The position numbers were made by a program, and so were the translations under genes. The notes beneath the pieces were generated by a model. It did not search any database. It saw only the letters and a program-made list of their open reading frames with translations, and was not told where the DNA came from. Shown in pieces: positions 49,197 to 62,200 of a stretch of 64,000 nucleotides of DNA (position 1 is the first letter of the stretch; the number at the start of each line of letters is the position of its first letter). This stretch comes from Ascidia mentula (taxonomy: Eukaryota > Chordata > Ascidiacea > Phlebobranchia > Ascidiidae): contig OX387204.1 in NCBI GenBank assembly GCA_947561715.1, forward strand, positions 19,535,001-19,599,000, read 5' to 3'.

Positions 49197-52100
49197 GCGT
49201 TTACTTCCGATAACTTCTGACAATTATATTCAAATATCTTTTTCAAGTTATGGTCGAGATTATCGACTGCAAAGAAATTTAACAAACAAAACGAAATTTC
49301 ATTGTAAAGAAAAAATTTAACCCTGCAAAAGTTGTTCACCACCGTGCAGACACAACTTTCCTTCCACCAACAACGAACTGAGTGAGCGACATTCAGACGC
49401 GAGCAAGAAATAAACACAGGAGAAAAAATAAGCTTCACTCGCACGCGCGTGCCCCTTTTTTCCCGCTCTCTGGTTTGTATCATTGTCCACCCACAAAGCT
49501 CTTTGTGACACAAAAGAGGGCTTGTAATTACGCCTGATCGACGCTGCGTTAATGACAACACGATCTAGCTCGGTGTCAGGGATTAAATATCAAGGTAAAT
49601 AAAAATCTGTTGATCATCCCTTAATAGAAGCTGGTATAATTCCTTTCATAAAAAACGATTTTTATTTTTTGCAATTAAAATAAATTGAACGTTTGCATTC
49701 CGTTAATTAAAGAAAATAATCAACAAAAAAGACCGCAGATGGCGCTTTTGTGAAATATTCCGTCACCAGTGAAGATGATTGTGAAAACTTTTCACACGTC
49801 ACAATCACTTTTCTTTCCTCGCAGAAGCAATTTTAATCGAGTTTGAATACACGCAAACACAGCAATAAATGCTTTCCAGTTCATTTTTATTTCGAATCCC
49901 GTTGGTGCGTTGTTGGGCAATGAAATAAACTTTCCTGAAAGTTCCCCAAACCTTACAGCGTCGAGTTGGCGCCGGCGTCACTGGAACCAAACCGACGTCT
50001 CAAATATCAAGCTTGCTACATTTCCCACGACCCTGGCATGCCTCACTGACTCCACACTAACTGTGTCCTCACAATCGACACTGTTACCGAACAATGGGGT
50101 ACGACGCGTAGATTTAAAGGCGGGGAATTGATTAAAGATCGACCTCGTAAGATAAAATGTGTTTTGGGATGAACTGTTTGAACCTCCACAGTTTTCCGTC
50201 CACAACACGATACCAACCAACACAACGAATGTCAACAAATGATTATCGTTGTATGCAATGGCGGTGGACGATACTCAACTATTTTGCGGCTTTGTAACAA
50301 AATATTGCTCAACTTATCGTGTGTAAAAATTCATATCGACGCAAACAAACATTAGTTTAGCAATAAAATTCGAAATATCTTGTTCGAGCGTCTGGCAGCT
50401 TCCAAACGAACCGAAGCTTTAACCCTCGCGAAGCAGAAGCTCCAGACAGCTGTCTGCCGAACAGTGACGTCACAATAGTAATATTCGGGACACCTGCCGA
50501 GGGGTGGTTGTAGATTTTTCGCTGTAGCGGTTTCCCCTCATCTTGGAGTGTGGGAACATAACTGGCGGAAAGTGATTTGCGGTGACAACATTTTCGTGGA
50601 ATATCTGACGAAACTTTTTCACCAGATGAACTTTGGGATACGGACCAATTCACAACCGACATCACAATGGGAAGTCGTTGGGCTTGTTCGTATTTAATAA
50701 TGAGCATTGTTGGTCTCACAATACCGCAGTTCTCACATTTCGGTAAGTGATCATAAATGCAAAAGTAAAAGCCGACAAAAGTTAGTCCCACCTATCCCTG
50801 TTATGCCAAAATATCTCAGTCAACTCGATCAAGGTTGTTTTGAAAACCTTCGACCTCGTTTAAAAAAATCAACTTCAACAATCTTGCTCGGACCCTGAGA
50901 AAAAAGGAAGTAATCGGCGTCAAGCATTGTTACGTTGCCATTCTTGAATTCGACACTGTGTAACCTTGGCGGGGACGCGACATTCTCACACGGGCCATTG
51001 TGACGTCATCAATAAGGAACAATGCAGTCGGGAGGAAACTGTCGATTTGCGGATCGATTTGTGTCAGGGTAACATTGTTGTTTGATTGTGACCGATTGTT
51101 TTCAATAAGAATCACGAAGGAAATTCGAAAACGATTGTTACAAACCGGAATTAGGAACAATTATTTAAATACAACTAAGTAATGGGATGTAATTCCAGTT
51201 TCTCCACATGGATTGGCTCCAACTATACGATGCCTTCAATTTATGTGATTTATGTGGAAAAAATAAGCGCAAAATAATTGGATGGCCTTGAATATAAACA
51301 GAGAATGTACGTAAGGTTGCCAGGTAACATCTTATGCATTTGTCACACAGACAAAGGCTTTTGCCACGTCATAATGCAGATACGTCATTACTGATATCTC
51401 CCAACTTTCCCACATGAATCTCCGCACTAATGCACATGCATTATGACATAATATACATGTGATTGTTACGCATGTTGCATGTAATGGGTTGAATTTTCAT
51501 GCCCGGTATATTGTCTGTGTATCTGATTCGAAAGAAGGACACAATATAACATGTGACGTATACAACATAAAAACATTTGAATTTCGTCGGTGAATCTCTC
51601 ACCATTATTCCAACTGTCCAGCACAGTTGTTATTGATGGCGAATAATTATTTCCACAATCGCCATTATTTCTTGTTTCAATATTCCCACCCCCTTTACAC
51701 TGCATGGGGAAATAACCAAATGATCCTGAGAGAGCCTCGTTTATGATGTCATAATTCCCCAGCGCGAAATATGGAACGTCGATTATTGACAACAGTTGGC
51801 ATGGTAGCGCAGACGTCCTTTATATAATTGTGTATTTGAATGTAGAACAGTTAAATAAACAGTTCGATAAGAATTATTGGTGTGTGGAACCTGCAAACTG
51901 CCACAAACAACCACTCACTTTAAATTTGACGCCTGCAATTAATTTAAATTTCGTACAAAAAATTTAAGGAATATTTTCTATCAAATGTGTAGCGAGTTGT
52001 AGAACCGGTACGTTAAACACGATTCTGATGTCACAATGATAATCCTCATGACATCATGTAATGCTCGAGTAAGCATGAATTACCGGTGACGTAATAAGCT

Positions 52101-55100
52101 TACGTAGTTCGTAATTGGCTGGAACGTGAGCAAGTAGATTGTAACGATTACAATGTGATTTATGATGTAATACGAACTAAATGAAACAGGAGAATTATAT
52201 AAAAACTAATTAAAATGCGCGAATTCCTCATTATGTTGCCCTTCATTCTGACATTTGCTTAAATGTATAAACTTAGTCATTACTTCTAAAAAAATAGAAA
52301 AAAAGCAAAGCAAAGCTATATACGCCATATGGGGTCAAGATAACAACATGTTTTGCTGCTTAACGTTTGGCATCTGTTCGCGTTTATCAAATTGCTGTTA
52401 CCTTCAGTCAGGGTAAAGTGTTATCGAATATTTTGTAGATAAGATTTCTATTCTTATGGTTGGGCGTTTAACACCAGTTAAAAAAACTTCCTTGGTTTCC
52501 ATTCCGTGTTGGTTTGCTTCACAAACACAGTTATGTGGAATACAAAATTTCAACATTCCCAACACAAAATGGTTTCGTCGTTTAAAACCAACAATATTCC
52601 GAAAAACACAATTTAAACATTGAACCCGCTACAACCCAGTGTGTACCCAACCGACGCCAATTTCCCACCAGACATATGCCAGTGTTTAAGAATGGATTAT
52701 TCCGCTTTGTTGATTTTCACCGAGAAAATTTTCCGCCATAAGTAAGCGACATTTGCAAATGTATCGCGGCAAAAACTTTCTTTGCAATAAAATAACTTTT
52801 ATTTCTCCGGAATATCAAAGACAAAGGCGTTTTTGTTTTTTTAACCTCTTTGTGACGTAATAAGGCGGGCAAGGGAAAACCCTAACCGTGTCAAATAAAC
52901 AAGAACGACTCCTTTGTTCTAAGTTTAAATAAACAAAAATTCTGGCGCCCGACTTTCGACTCGTGTGATTTGGTGCCGATTTTGCTTTTGGAATTAAAGA
53001 ACAAATAATCGCTGCGTTCAAGCGTGAACAATTGCGTTTGAGACGTCATAATCCGGAAACTGGAATTCCAGAAGAAGCGCCTTTTGAAGACAATCGTTAA
53101 TTGAACAATTAACCATATGTTGTTGGGAACAATCTGAATCTTAATTATTTCCAACCTTCTGTTATTTCCTTTATTGATACGACAGTGTTTTTCTGTTACG
53201 TAACACTTTTGTTGAATTATTCCCTAAAAACAACCCTGCTGACGCAATTAGGAAATACACAAGTATATAACTCTCACTTGTGACGCAACAAATAGGAACA
53301 ATGAACTTTCGAACTCTTCAATGATTAGCGAGGGGAAGTAAAGAGAGATGAGCTTAATTTAAGTTTACGACTTAACTGTCGTAAAAATAGTTGTTTAATT
53401 TAGCGAGTTGGCGTTTGTAGCTGTCTATTGCTCGTTAACCGAGCCGAGCAACCCTCCAAGCGCCACTTAATTACATTTCGCTCGTGAAAATTTCCAGGAC
53501 AATCTCCTTTCTCTGAAATTCGTTTCTGCTAAAAGTAAAAATACAGCAAGATTTACAAACTAATATTTTGTTTCGTAAAAAAAGTGAAATGAATAATTTC
53601 ATGCATTTTGAAACTTTATATTCTATATAATTTATGGATTTAGTTGACATCCTTAAAGGATCCATTGTCTTTTTGTGAGGTCACAGATCGCACACCCCGA
53701 CTGATAACTTTTGCCATTGTGACATAACAAAACAAACTTTCTCATCGCTACTTTGACTGTGGGCAAGTTCATCGGAGAACGTCACGCAAAAGGCGCTTTT
53801 GTGGTGTCATAAATCAGCATTGTGACGCCATAAACGTGAGACGGATTACTTTTTAAACCGTGAAAAAGTAAAAGAACTTGTAACGATTAATAGACTCAAA
53901 ATTGCCTCCAGTCGACAATTCTTTCAACAAGAAATTTAAACTTTTCAATCCGTTTCGTGACTTGCAAGCTAATTATTTGACACAATTGGTGATGTTATTT
54001 TGAACAATAGAATAAATCCTGTGCAACAGAGGCTTACAAGCACCAAACCATATGGAGATTATACAATCAAACCGAAATACTAAATAGGAAAACATTTTAA
54101 ACTCTATTCTGTGAAAATTTTTAGTGGGGTGTGGTGCTATAGTATTGCAGTTTGTTATTCGTAAATCATGCAACAATCAGTAAGTAGTGTAGTAAACACT
54201 CGGAGACGTTACAAGGTTTGGTTGCAAAGTGTTGCAGTAACAGAAGCGACCTGTGCAGTTCAATCTTTATCGCTTTTGGAACCTACCAGCAAATGTGTAC
54301 GTCAGGTTTAAAAATGGAGAGTTTTTTAACCTTTTTGTCCGGAAGGCAAAGTCGGAGAAGTCCCTGCCTGAAGTTTTTCGAAACATCGTTGAGATTCAGA
54401 AGTCTGTGTTGTGTTACGTAGTAATTTGCGAAATATTGCTATCTTGTGGTAACATTTATGTGCACTTAGTCATCCCTGGCAAAGTAGATGGAGGATTAAC
54501 AGTTATGTGACAAAATGATGCCGATCCAAATATCGCTTCGGAAGCCATTGACAAATAACCACGCGTATTTGTCATAAGTTCCAAGGTAAAACATATATGT
54601 ACCAAAAACAATTATTTGATATTAAATTATTTTTTTCTATGTTTTACAAACCTTACCGGTACTAATCGCGACATTAAAAAAAGGTCACAAAGTTTTAGAA
54701 TTACCGAAACTTCCGTTTCAAGAACAACTTCAAACATGTTGCAGGTTATTTTCTCTAATCGGTGCAGATAAAGCTTAGAGCACGTAAATGACGACATTCG
54801 TTTGCCTATTTAATTATAAATGACCCCGTCCAATGTATTTGACGCACAACCCTCGTGACCAGACTACCGAAGTCTGAAGTTACGCAGTATTTGATGACTT
54901 GCGTATTTCAGACATATGATTTGCACAGCAATTGGTCTCGTGTGTGGCTTGAATCCTAGAAGCCACCCGGCGTTATAGTTGTTTGTTTTGACATAAATGT
55001 TCAGATTACGTTTTAATGACTTCATGATGCATAAGAGTCAAGTTTAAGGAACGCATTATGGTTTATAATTAAGTTTTAATAAAAAATCTGAAAATGTTTG

Positions 55101-55154
55101 TTGTGCCTTGGTATTTATGGTAAATACGCGTGACTACAATTCTGCGTTGTAATA

Positions 55155-55221
55155 ATTCACTCAACCGCATCAATTTACTCAACCGCATCAATTCACCCAA
55201 CCGCATCAATTCGCTCAACCG
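55155..55221. repeat. 18-bp tandem repeat (CTCAACCGCATCAATTYA), four copies
   Basis: Four adjacent copies of an 18-bp unit with single-base differences, about 170 bp upstream of the luciferase-like gene start. It may fall within that gene's promoter region. Confidence 0.88.
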
Positions 55222-55390
55222 CGTAGTGAATGATTAGCACGTGGAGTAGAAATGTAAACAACATTGCAGCCAAATGTGTTTACCGAAGTAACGACGCTGT
55301 TTCCTATAAATTATATCATTGACACGGACCAAGTCACGTTTACCTGACAAATTATCATACTTTCACGCCAAGTAGCATTTTGTGTTTGAA

Positions 55391-58300
55391 ATGTCATTAA
55401 CTTTGCAACAATCAAGCAGACGTCTCTCTTTGATTTTAAGTCACGTCAGATATTCTTCAACAGAGAGTCAAGCAAAAAGAAGGTTTTACTCCAAACACAA
55501 AAAGATTAATGTTTATGATGCAACAATTAGTTACTATGATTCAGGTTTGTGTTAACATTGCTTTGTTTAGAAAGGTTTTCACTGGTAAACTTGGCAATGT
55601 TAAAAGTGTTTTGATAATTCCTTCAGTAAATGCTTCATAGTCGCTTATGTTTTTGTATAAAATTTTTAGTGGACTGTTTTTATGTGTGCAATATGTTTCG
55701 GGAAATACATTTTTATGTGTGCTCACTGTTTCAGGAAAGAACAAAGACAAGGCAATTGTTTTCCTGCATGGCAATCCCACCTCCTCATACTTGTGGAGGA
55801 ACATCATCCCTCATGTTGAAGATATAGGAAGATGCCTTGCACCTGATCTGGTTGGAATGGGAAAATCATCAAAACTTCCTGGTTCCATGTATAAATTTGC
55901 AGACCATTACAAGTATCTTGAAAAGTGGATGGATTCTGTGGGATTGCCAGAAAAGGTCTTTTAAACTAAATAATTGCCAGTATGTTCATGTTCTGTGGGT
56001 TGAAAATTGTAGGTATGCATGCAAAAAAAAACAAAAAAAAACAGTGAAACTTGAAACAGATACTAACTAGTTATTGTGTCATGCCATATTTACTTCAGTA
56101 GGATGAAACTACAGAGTAAATGCAATAAAATGCATTTGTAGATAAATCTGGTGATTCATGATTGGGGATCTGGACTTGGTTTTCATTGGGCAAACTTGAA
56201 CAAAGACAAAGTTCAATCTGTAACTTTTATGGAAGCTTTGGTTTCTACCATGAAATGGGAGGATTTTCCTGACCTCTCCAGAGGGATATTCCAGGCAATG
56301 AGGGCACCATCTGGTAAGTTGTTAAAACAAGTTCTCACCAAATTGTTTAATCTGTAGTTTGTGATGTTTTATTAAAACCCAAAATGTGCCCCCCCACCAA
56401 AGAAATTATTATGCCTCTGAAACAGTCGACTTGTAAGTGTGCCCCCCACCGGATAGGTTATTATACCTCTGAAACAGTCGACTTGTAAGTGTGCCCCCCA
56501 ACCAAACACCAAAGAAGTTATTATGCCTTTGAAACAGTCGACTTGTAAGTGTGCCCCCCAACCAAACACCAAAGAAGTTATTATGCCTCTGAAACAGTCG
56601 ACTTGTAAGTGTGCCCCCCAACCAAACACCAAAGAAATTATTATGCCTCTGAAACAGTCGACTTGTAAGTGTGCCCCCCAACCAAACACCAAAGAAGTTA
56701 TTATGGCTTTGAAACAGTCGACTTGTAAGTGTGCCCCCCAACCAAACACCAAAGAAGTTATTATGCCTTTGAAACAGTCGACTTGTAATTGTGCCCCCCA
56801 CCGGATAGGTTATTATACCTCTGAAACAGTCGACTTGTAAGTGTGCCCCCCCCACCAAAGAAGTTATTATGTCTCTGAAACAGTCGACTTATAGGTGAAA
56901 AACTTGTGTTGGAAAAGAACTTCTTTGTTGATCGACTTCTCCCTGCAAGCATTATTAGAAAGCTCACTGATGATGAGATGGACGTCTATTTGGATCCATT
57001 TAAGGAAGAAGGTGAAGACAGAAGACCAACACTTACCTGGCCAAGAGAAATTCCTATCGAAAATGATGGTATGTTACTCCTAAATGTAAGGGGAAATTAT
57101 ATTTTGGAAACTACCTCAATCCTAAAATTTATACCACCTTCTTTTAATGATCAATGATATATCAACACTGTCTTCAATCAAGACAAAGGCAATTACTAAG
57201 TCTTTTTTTATTAAGTGATAATACAGTGGTTCCTAACCAAGGGACCATGATGTTTTTACCAGTACAGTAATGCTATTTTGAGGTCACAAAGCTTTATTAT
57301 AGCTATACCATTGTTTTCATCACATGACATCACACACAGTACAAAACTTTCAAATTCTTTTTACAAAAAATCTTGCTGTAATAAAGGCCGCATATCAGTA
57401 ATTTTATTAAAATAGTTTTGCCCACGGGGAATGCCCGTCTTGTACTCCCCTGTCATTAGAGAGTCTTAGTTTCATCACAAGTCAACCGGTAATGCATTGG
57501 GGTCAATTTGCGGGTTGAATGAGCACATGGTGTAGCCAGGGCGATTTTCAGTGTGTTTGGTGCAGTTTTAGTGCATTTTTTGCTCTTCTCAGTCAGTCAG
57601 ACGTTTGGTGCAGGGTGCTGTTAAAAGTTTAGTTGAAAAACCATCAAAATGTTCAAGGGGATGTAGCTCAAAATTGAATCACAGAAGTATACCTTAATTT
57701 GTGATTTTATGTTAGGCCCGCCTCTTGGCTACGCAGTAAGGTGAAAATTAGTTGCAAGATAGTTGCTTAAAGCACCCCCTAGGGGTCATTTCGGCCCCCG
57801 AACAGTCATTATTTTAGCTAAATGGGCTGCAAAAAAATGTAAGATGGTTTTGCGAAAAAATGAATCACAAACAATGTAGGCCCTAACCCTTTTCTATGCA
57901 ATGGCAAAATAATTGTCACAGGAAAGTTGCTTTGGTTGCCCCCTGGGACTGTTTTTGCTATCCTATAGGACAAAAGATCCTCCTGGAGGCTCCTCAGATC
58001 CTTGCTGTGTTTTGGTGGATGCAGCTGCAATCAATTTTTTTCTCTATGAATAGTACCAGTAGATCTTCATGGGTCACTGACCACAGGAATTGTTGTTGGC
58101 AAAAAAGCAAATCACTCAGTATGGGTATTAATGGTGATAGCCTTCAAAACTAGATTTTTGGGATTTAATACTGATATGCGGCCTAAAAACAAATATTTTT
58201 GTAAAACTGATTAAATATTACATTTTCAATATGATTATTTTGTAATTAACAGGTCCAGAAGATGTGATTGGATTTGCAAATGCTTATAATAAATGGTTGA

Positions 58301-58485
58301 GGAAGTCACAAGATTTGCCAAAGTTGTACATTCATGCAGAACCTGGATTTTTTTCCCCAAAAATCAAAAAAGAAGTTTCATCTTGGCCCAACCTTAAATC
58401 AATTACAGTAAATGGATTGCACTTTGTACAGGAAGATTCACCACATGAGATTGGAAATGCTTTGCACGATTTTTTGTCAAATTAA
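55391..58485 (+). CDS. Renilla-luciferase-like / haloalkane dehalogenase-like alpha/beta hydrolase
   Basis: Five exons (55391-55544, 55735-55955, 56142-56313, 56895-57068, 58253-58485) sum to 954 nt, or 317 residues (Renilla luciferase has 311). Similarity runs end to end: [18 protein letters not shown] (oxyanion region), the nucleophile elbow HDWGSGLG with Asp132, Glu156 in [31 protein letters not shown], and catalytic His297 in [10 protein letters not shown]. The spacings Asp-Glu 24 and Glu-His 141 are the same as in Renilla luciferase (D120, E144, H285). The first ~25 residues ([16 protein letters not shown]) add an Arg/Ser-rich leader with an RxYS-type cleavage motif, which suggests mitochondrial import (inference). 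Homologues are dehalogenases in bacteria and coelenterazine luciferases in sea pansies and some echinoderms. Activity here is unknown; Ciona is not known to glow. Confidence 0.92.
56386..56893. repeat. 60-bp minisatellite in intron 3 of the luciferase-like gene
   Basis: About nine copies of a unit containing GTGCCCCCCAACCAAACACC and TGAAACAGTCGACTTGTAAG, central copies exactly 60 bp apart (for example 56521, 56581, 56641, 56701, 56761), some shortened. The final degenerate copy ends in GACTTATAG, which is the acceptor of exon 4. Most internal copies read GACTTGTAAGT, a good 5' splice site. Because 60 is divisible by three, both strands show long false open frames. Confidence 0.93.
57384..58187. 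mobile_element. DNA-transposon-like insert in intron 4 of the luciferase-like gene
   Basis: The ends AGGCCGCATATCAGTA (57385-57400) and its exact complement TACTGATATGCGGCCT (58169-58184) define an ~800-bp element. The interior shows no transposase-like frame, so it is non-autonomous or decayed. The superfamily was not assigned. Confidence 0.75.
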
Positions 58486-59282
58486 GATTGTATGTAAAAA
58501 AGTTGCAATGATAGAATTGGTTGACAAGTATTATAATACCAATGAAAAAAAATAAACAGTCACGTTACTCCATTGATTTCTTCTGGCCCATAAAAGTTGT
58601 AAGTTAATTGTCACATTTTGGCATTATTTGATTTATGTTTGTGATTACAGCAATTTGCACTTGTAAAGATGCCAGCCTCCTAAATGTAACCGATTATGTG
58701 TTCGCTAATAGCTTGTTAAGCAATAATGTACTACTGGAAAACAGGCGAATGTAATAATACAACTCCCGCCAGAAACAAATGCACACAACGCCAGAAAAAA
58801 AAGAGAATGCAGTTTTGAACCAAAACCAGTTTTTAAGTAGCCAGCCGTAATACGTATACTACGTTAAAGTGAAATCAAATCAAGTGTATTTTGCGGGAAA
58901 AACAACCACGCAGATGAGCAAAATAAAATGGCATGGAAACCATGAAGGTTTGTCAAGAAAAACAAATTTTACGTAGTTAAAAAAGATGTATATTTCTATG
59001 TTGCCTTGACAACTACATTGCAAAAGTTTCCTCATCCACACTACAGGCATTGACCCAATGCTATTCTACAGTTGCTAATCTGTAAAAATATATTTTAATT
59101 TATATTTGGGTCTCCTTTGGTTGAATCAAAAAAACATCAAAGTATTAATTAGTGCTAAGATCGGACCTGAATAACTTTGTGGACCAGGATTTTTTTGGCA
59201 TCACAGCACGTTACAGCACTCAATCTCAAGACAAGAGTTGCCAAAGACGACTAAGTTTTCGCTAAAATGGCGCAACATAAAT
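58486..59282. other. Intergenic region between luciferase-like and FAM47-like genes
   Basis: Contains the 3' UTR of the luciferase-like gene (AATAAA near 58551) and the upstream region of the next gene. No other feature is seen. Confidence 0.6.
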
Positions 59283-62200
59283 ATGATTTACTGGTTGTCC
59301 CAAATAATTCCAACAAAGTTATTCGCCAGCAACCGTGGTAAGTTCAAACCTGTGTGTATGTGGTATAATTTGGATTTTGTCTACTGTGCAATTACGCTAA
59401 TGGTCACAGAAGGCCAACTTATACCAAATTTCATGAATAGTTAAGTCGGTCTTTGTGTTAAGTCTGCAACAAATAGTAATTTCATGGTGAAGGTACAAAG
59501 AAAGATTGCAGACAAAGTATTTGAAGCAGAAAAATAAAGGTGAATGTTTAATTGGTCGAAATTGGACTTTTGTCCGGCCTGGAGCCGATGATTTTCGTGA
59601 TGGAATTCCACCGGATATGGAAGGAAAGTTTGTAGTTGAGGTATAAAAACTTTAAGTTCTGTTTCAGCTACTTCAAAATTGTTTTGTAGTTTTTGCAAAA
59701 CCACAAAGGATGTTTTAGAGGTTCGCCTATTTCATCTGTCACCGCGTTTTAATTGTTGTGAAAATGTTTTAGGGGACAAAAGGGATTTCTCCAGTTTTAA
59801 GTCACAGTAAAGACTCAATATCAAGTCGACTTAAAAACAGCAACGTTCGAAGGTAAAACTTTTGAGGGTTTTTGTATAATGTGTTATGATGCAATTTTAT
59901 CCACATGAAGGCCCGCTCCATCTCTAACAAAGTCACAAGCCTGCTTCAGTAAAAGTCTGCCCTTGCAACAGAAAAGGATCGATCACATCGAAGAAGTTGA
60001 ATTTGGATTAACGCAACATCCACTTGCTCTTTATCCCCATCTTGAGGAAGGAATGCCACCTGAGGTTTTTATCAGAAGTTTTTACAAATAGATAATGAAG
60101 CATAACTTTCTCACAACTTTCCTTTTAAAAATATCAATAAACAACTTTATATTTTGTGCTGTATCTATGATTTAGTGTATCTGTGTTTATGGCATTGGAT
60201 AATGTGTGCACAAAAAAGAGTGGAGCAGGTTTGCAAAACATGTTTAATCATCATAACCTGAAAGAAGACTTAAATGTTGGAAAAAATAATATGCAATGAA
60301 AACAAGAAAATATTTTTTATGGCTGAAAACTACTTCTGGTCCAACCGATTCTCATTAAAATTAACCAGATACATTGATTTTTGGCAAATTTAAAAACTTT
60401 TGTTGGCAGTTATTTGAAGAAATAGTTGACCTCCTTGACCCTGCAATGAACCCTGACCTTGAAAGTGAAGAAGGTTCCACATATATGGATTTGGACAGAA
60501 AGACCACAACAGATGGAAGTACAAATAGGTGTGCAATTATATGCCTGCAAACCAAAAATTTGCTAAGCTTTTCCTTGCAGAACTAACAATGGAGAGGAAG
60601 AAATCATTGAAGAAGATGAAAATGAGTTGGAAGAAATAAAGTAATTTCCTATATTTTAATGAAACAAGTTTTAGAAACATAAAATCCATCTTTGTAGAAT
60701 CAGGAATGGAAATTATACCCTAGATATTGAAGCCATTTATATGTTTATTTCAAAACCAGTTTTTTAGCGTTAACCTGAAGTTTATGTTCAGATTTGGTGA
60801 TGAAGGAAAGCAAAGAAATCCTTATAAATGGATTCATAAAAGGGAAGAGGCTCAGAAAGATGATAAACGAGGTTTAAAAAAACGGCCGACCTCCCCTTCG
60901 CAAGATGAACATATTAAAAAGGTGGAATACATTCACTGAACAATTCAAATAATTTACTTTTTTAATTTACTTTTGTTAAAAAGGTGGAATACATTCACTG
61001 AACAATTCAAATAATTTACTTTTTTAATTTACTTTTGTTAAAAAGGTGGAATACATTCACTGAACAATTCAAATAATTTACTTTTTTAATTTACTTTTAT
61101 TAAAAAGGTGGAATACATTCACTGAACAATTCAAATAATTTACTTTTTTATCAGCTGACAAACTGCAAGTTTTTACTCCTTGCACAGGTTAAGATTGCTT
61201 TCAAATATGTGTGGCTTTGTTAATGCCACCATTTCGATAAAGTAGTGGCATGGCAACATTAAGTAATGAAATAATGTTTTATATTTATTTGTGAAAAGCA
61301 TTTCACTCAGTTTCAATGAAATGATATTTTAAGTAATTTTTTAAGGTCACAAAGGAATTTTGTGATTGGGTTTCCGATCTTGGAGGGGAAAGCAACAATG
61401 TTGAAGAATCCACCATAGTTAGTTTATTTGCAAGTGGTTATGAAACAAAGGTACAAAACCATGATTTGTCATCAATATTTCAGCAACATATGTATGCTTT
61501 GTTTGTAGCCAGCTTTATCGGTTCCCATCCATGTAGTGGAATTGTCCAATGTTCCCTCAGAGTTAAGAATATCAGCTGGAATTTCCCCTCGTGGTTCAGC
61601 AAAGAGGAGCCAACCCTCATCTGTGGCGCCAACAAATGTTACTGTAAGATTTGCTTCTCCAAATATTTTGGTACAACATATAGAATAATTTGTATTAATA
61701 GTGGAACTTCATGAAGTAGGTTGGTAAAAAGGTGTTCAATGGGATGACTGACAGTGTGTTAAGCAGATATTTCTGTATTTTAGGGTAGAAAACATTCAAA
61801 AGTTTTTTTTTAAATTTTCCTGCTTTAATAATTTTTTCCTGTACATCCATGACCAGCGCACGAATGTTCCGGAATATGAACCAAGTTGGGTAAAGTTGAA
61901 TTATGGAGCTTGGTACATTGATCCAAAGATGTGGAAACTTCGGGCAAAGGATGAACCTCTTGAAGATCCTGAGGAGGTTACGAAGAGAGAGATGTCAGAA
62001 TCAAAGAAGAAGAGCCACGAAATGAACTCTCAACTTGCACCACTACATGGCGCTAGAGCCTTCCGGTAATTGCAAAATCAATGGGGCATGAAAGTTAAAA
62101 ACCTTAACAATTTGAAATTTCATGATGTCCTTTAGCTTGGCAAAGGCCAATGCTATGTGAGATTTTATTGCAAAGTTTTTATGTAAAGTGAATTTCTTGA

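Larger units (their letters stand above)
48705..55390. other. Long stretch without a supported gene
   Basis: About 6.7 kb. It holds two small tandem repeats (49093-49196 and 55155-55221, listed) and many TGACGTCA-like sites. Minus-strand open frames at 50791-50357 (144 codons, KCENCGIVRPTML, RKCCHRKSL), 50250-49978 (hydrophobic LTFVVLVGIVLW) and 51792-51466 have some protein-like composition. I could not connect them into one gene with good splice sites and start codon, and no family is recognised. A degraded fourth receptor-like gene is possible, but the C-x6-C-x5-C-x10-C block is absent. Confidence 0.4.

Noticed and set aside
56372..56858. Open frames of up to 149 codons on both strands, with a repeated 20-residue unit
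   Set aside because: They are produced by the 60-bp minisatellite, whose period is a multiple of three, inside an intron of the luciferase-like gene.
57226..57250. CAGTGGTTCCTAACC, a hAT-like left end
   Set aside because: No matching inverted right end or target duplication was found nearby.
59267..59337. ATG at 59267 (MAQHKYDLLVV) as FAM47-like start
   Set aside because: Its splice phase leads to an immediate stop with the available acceptors; the ATG at 59283 fits better, though not perfectly.
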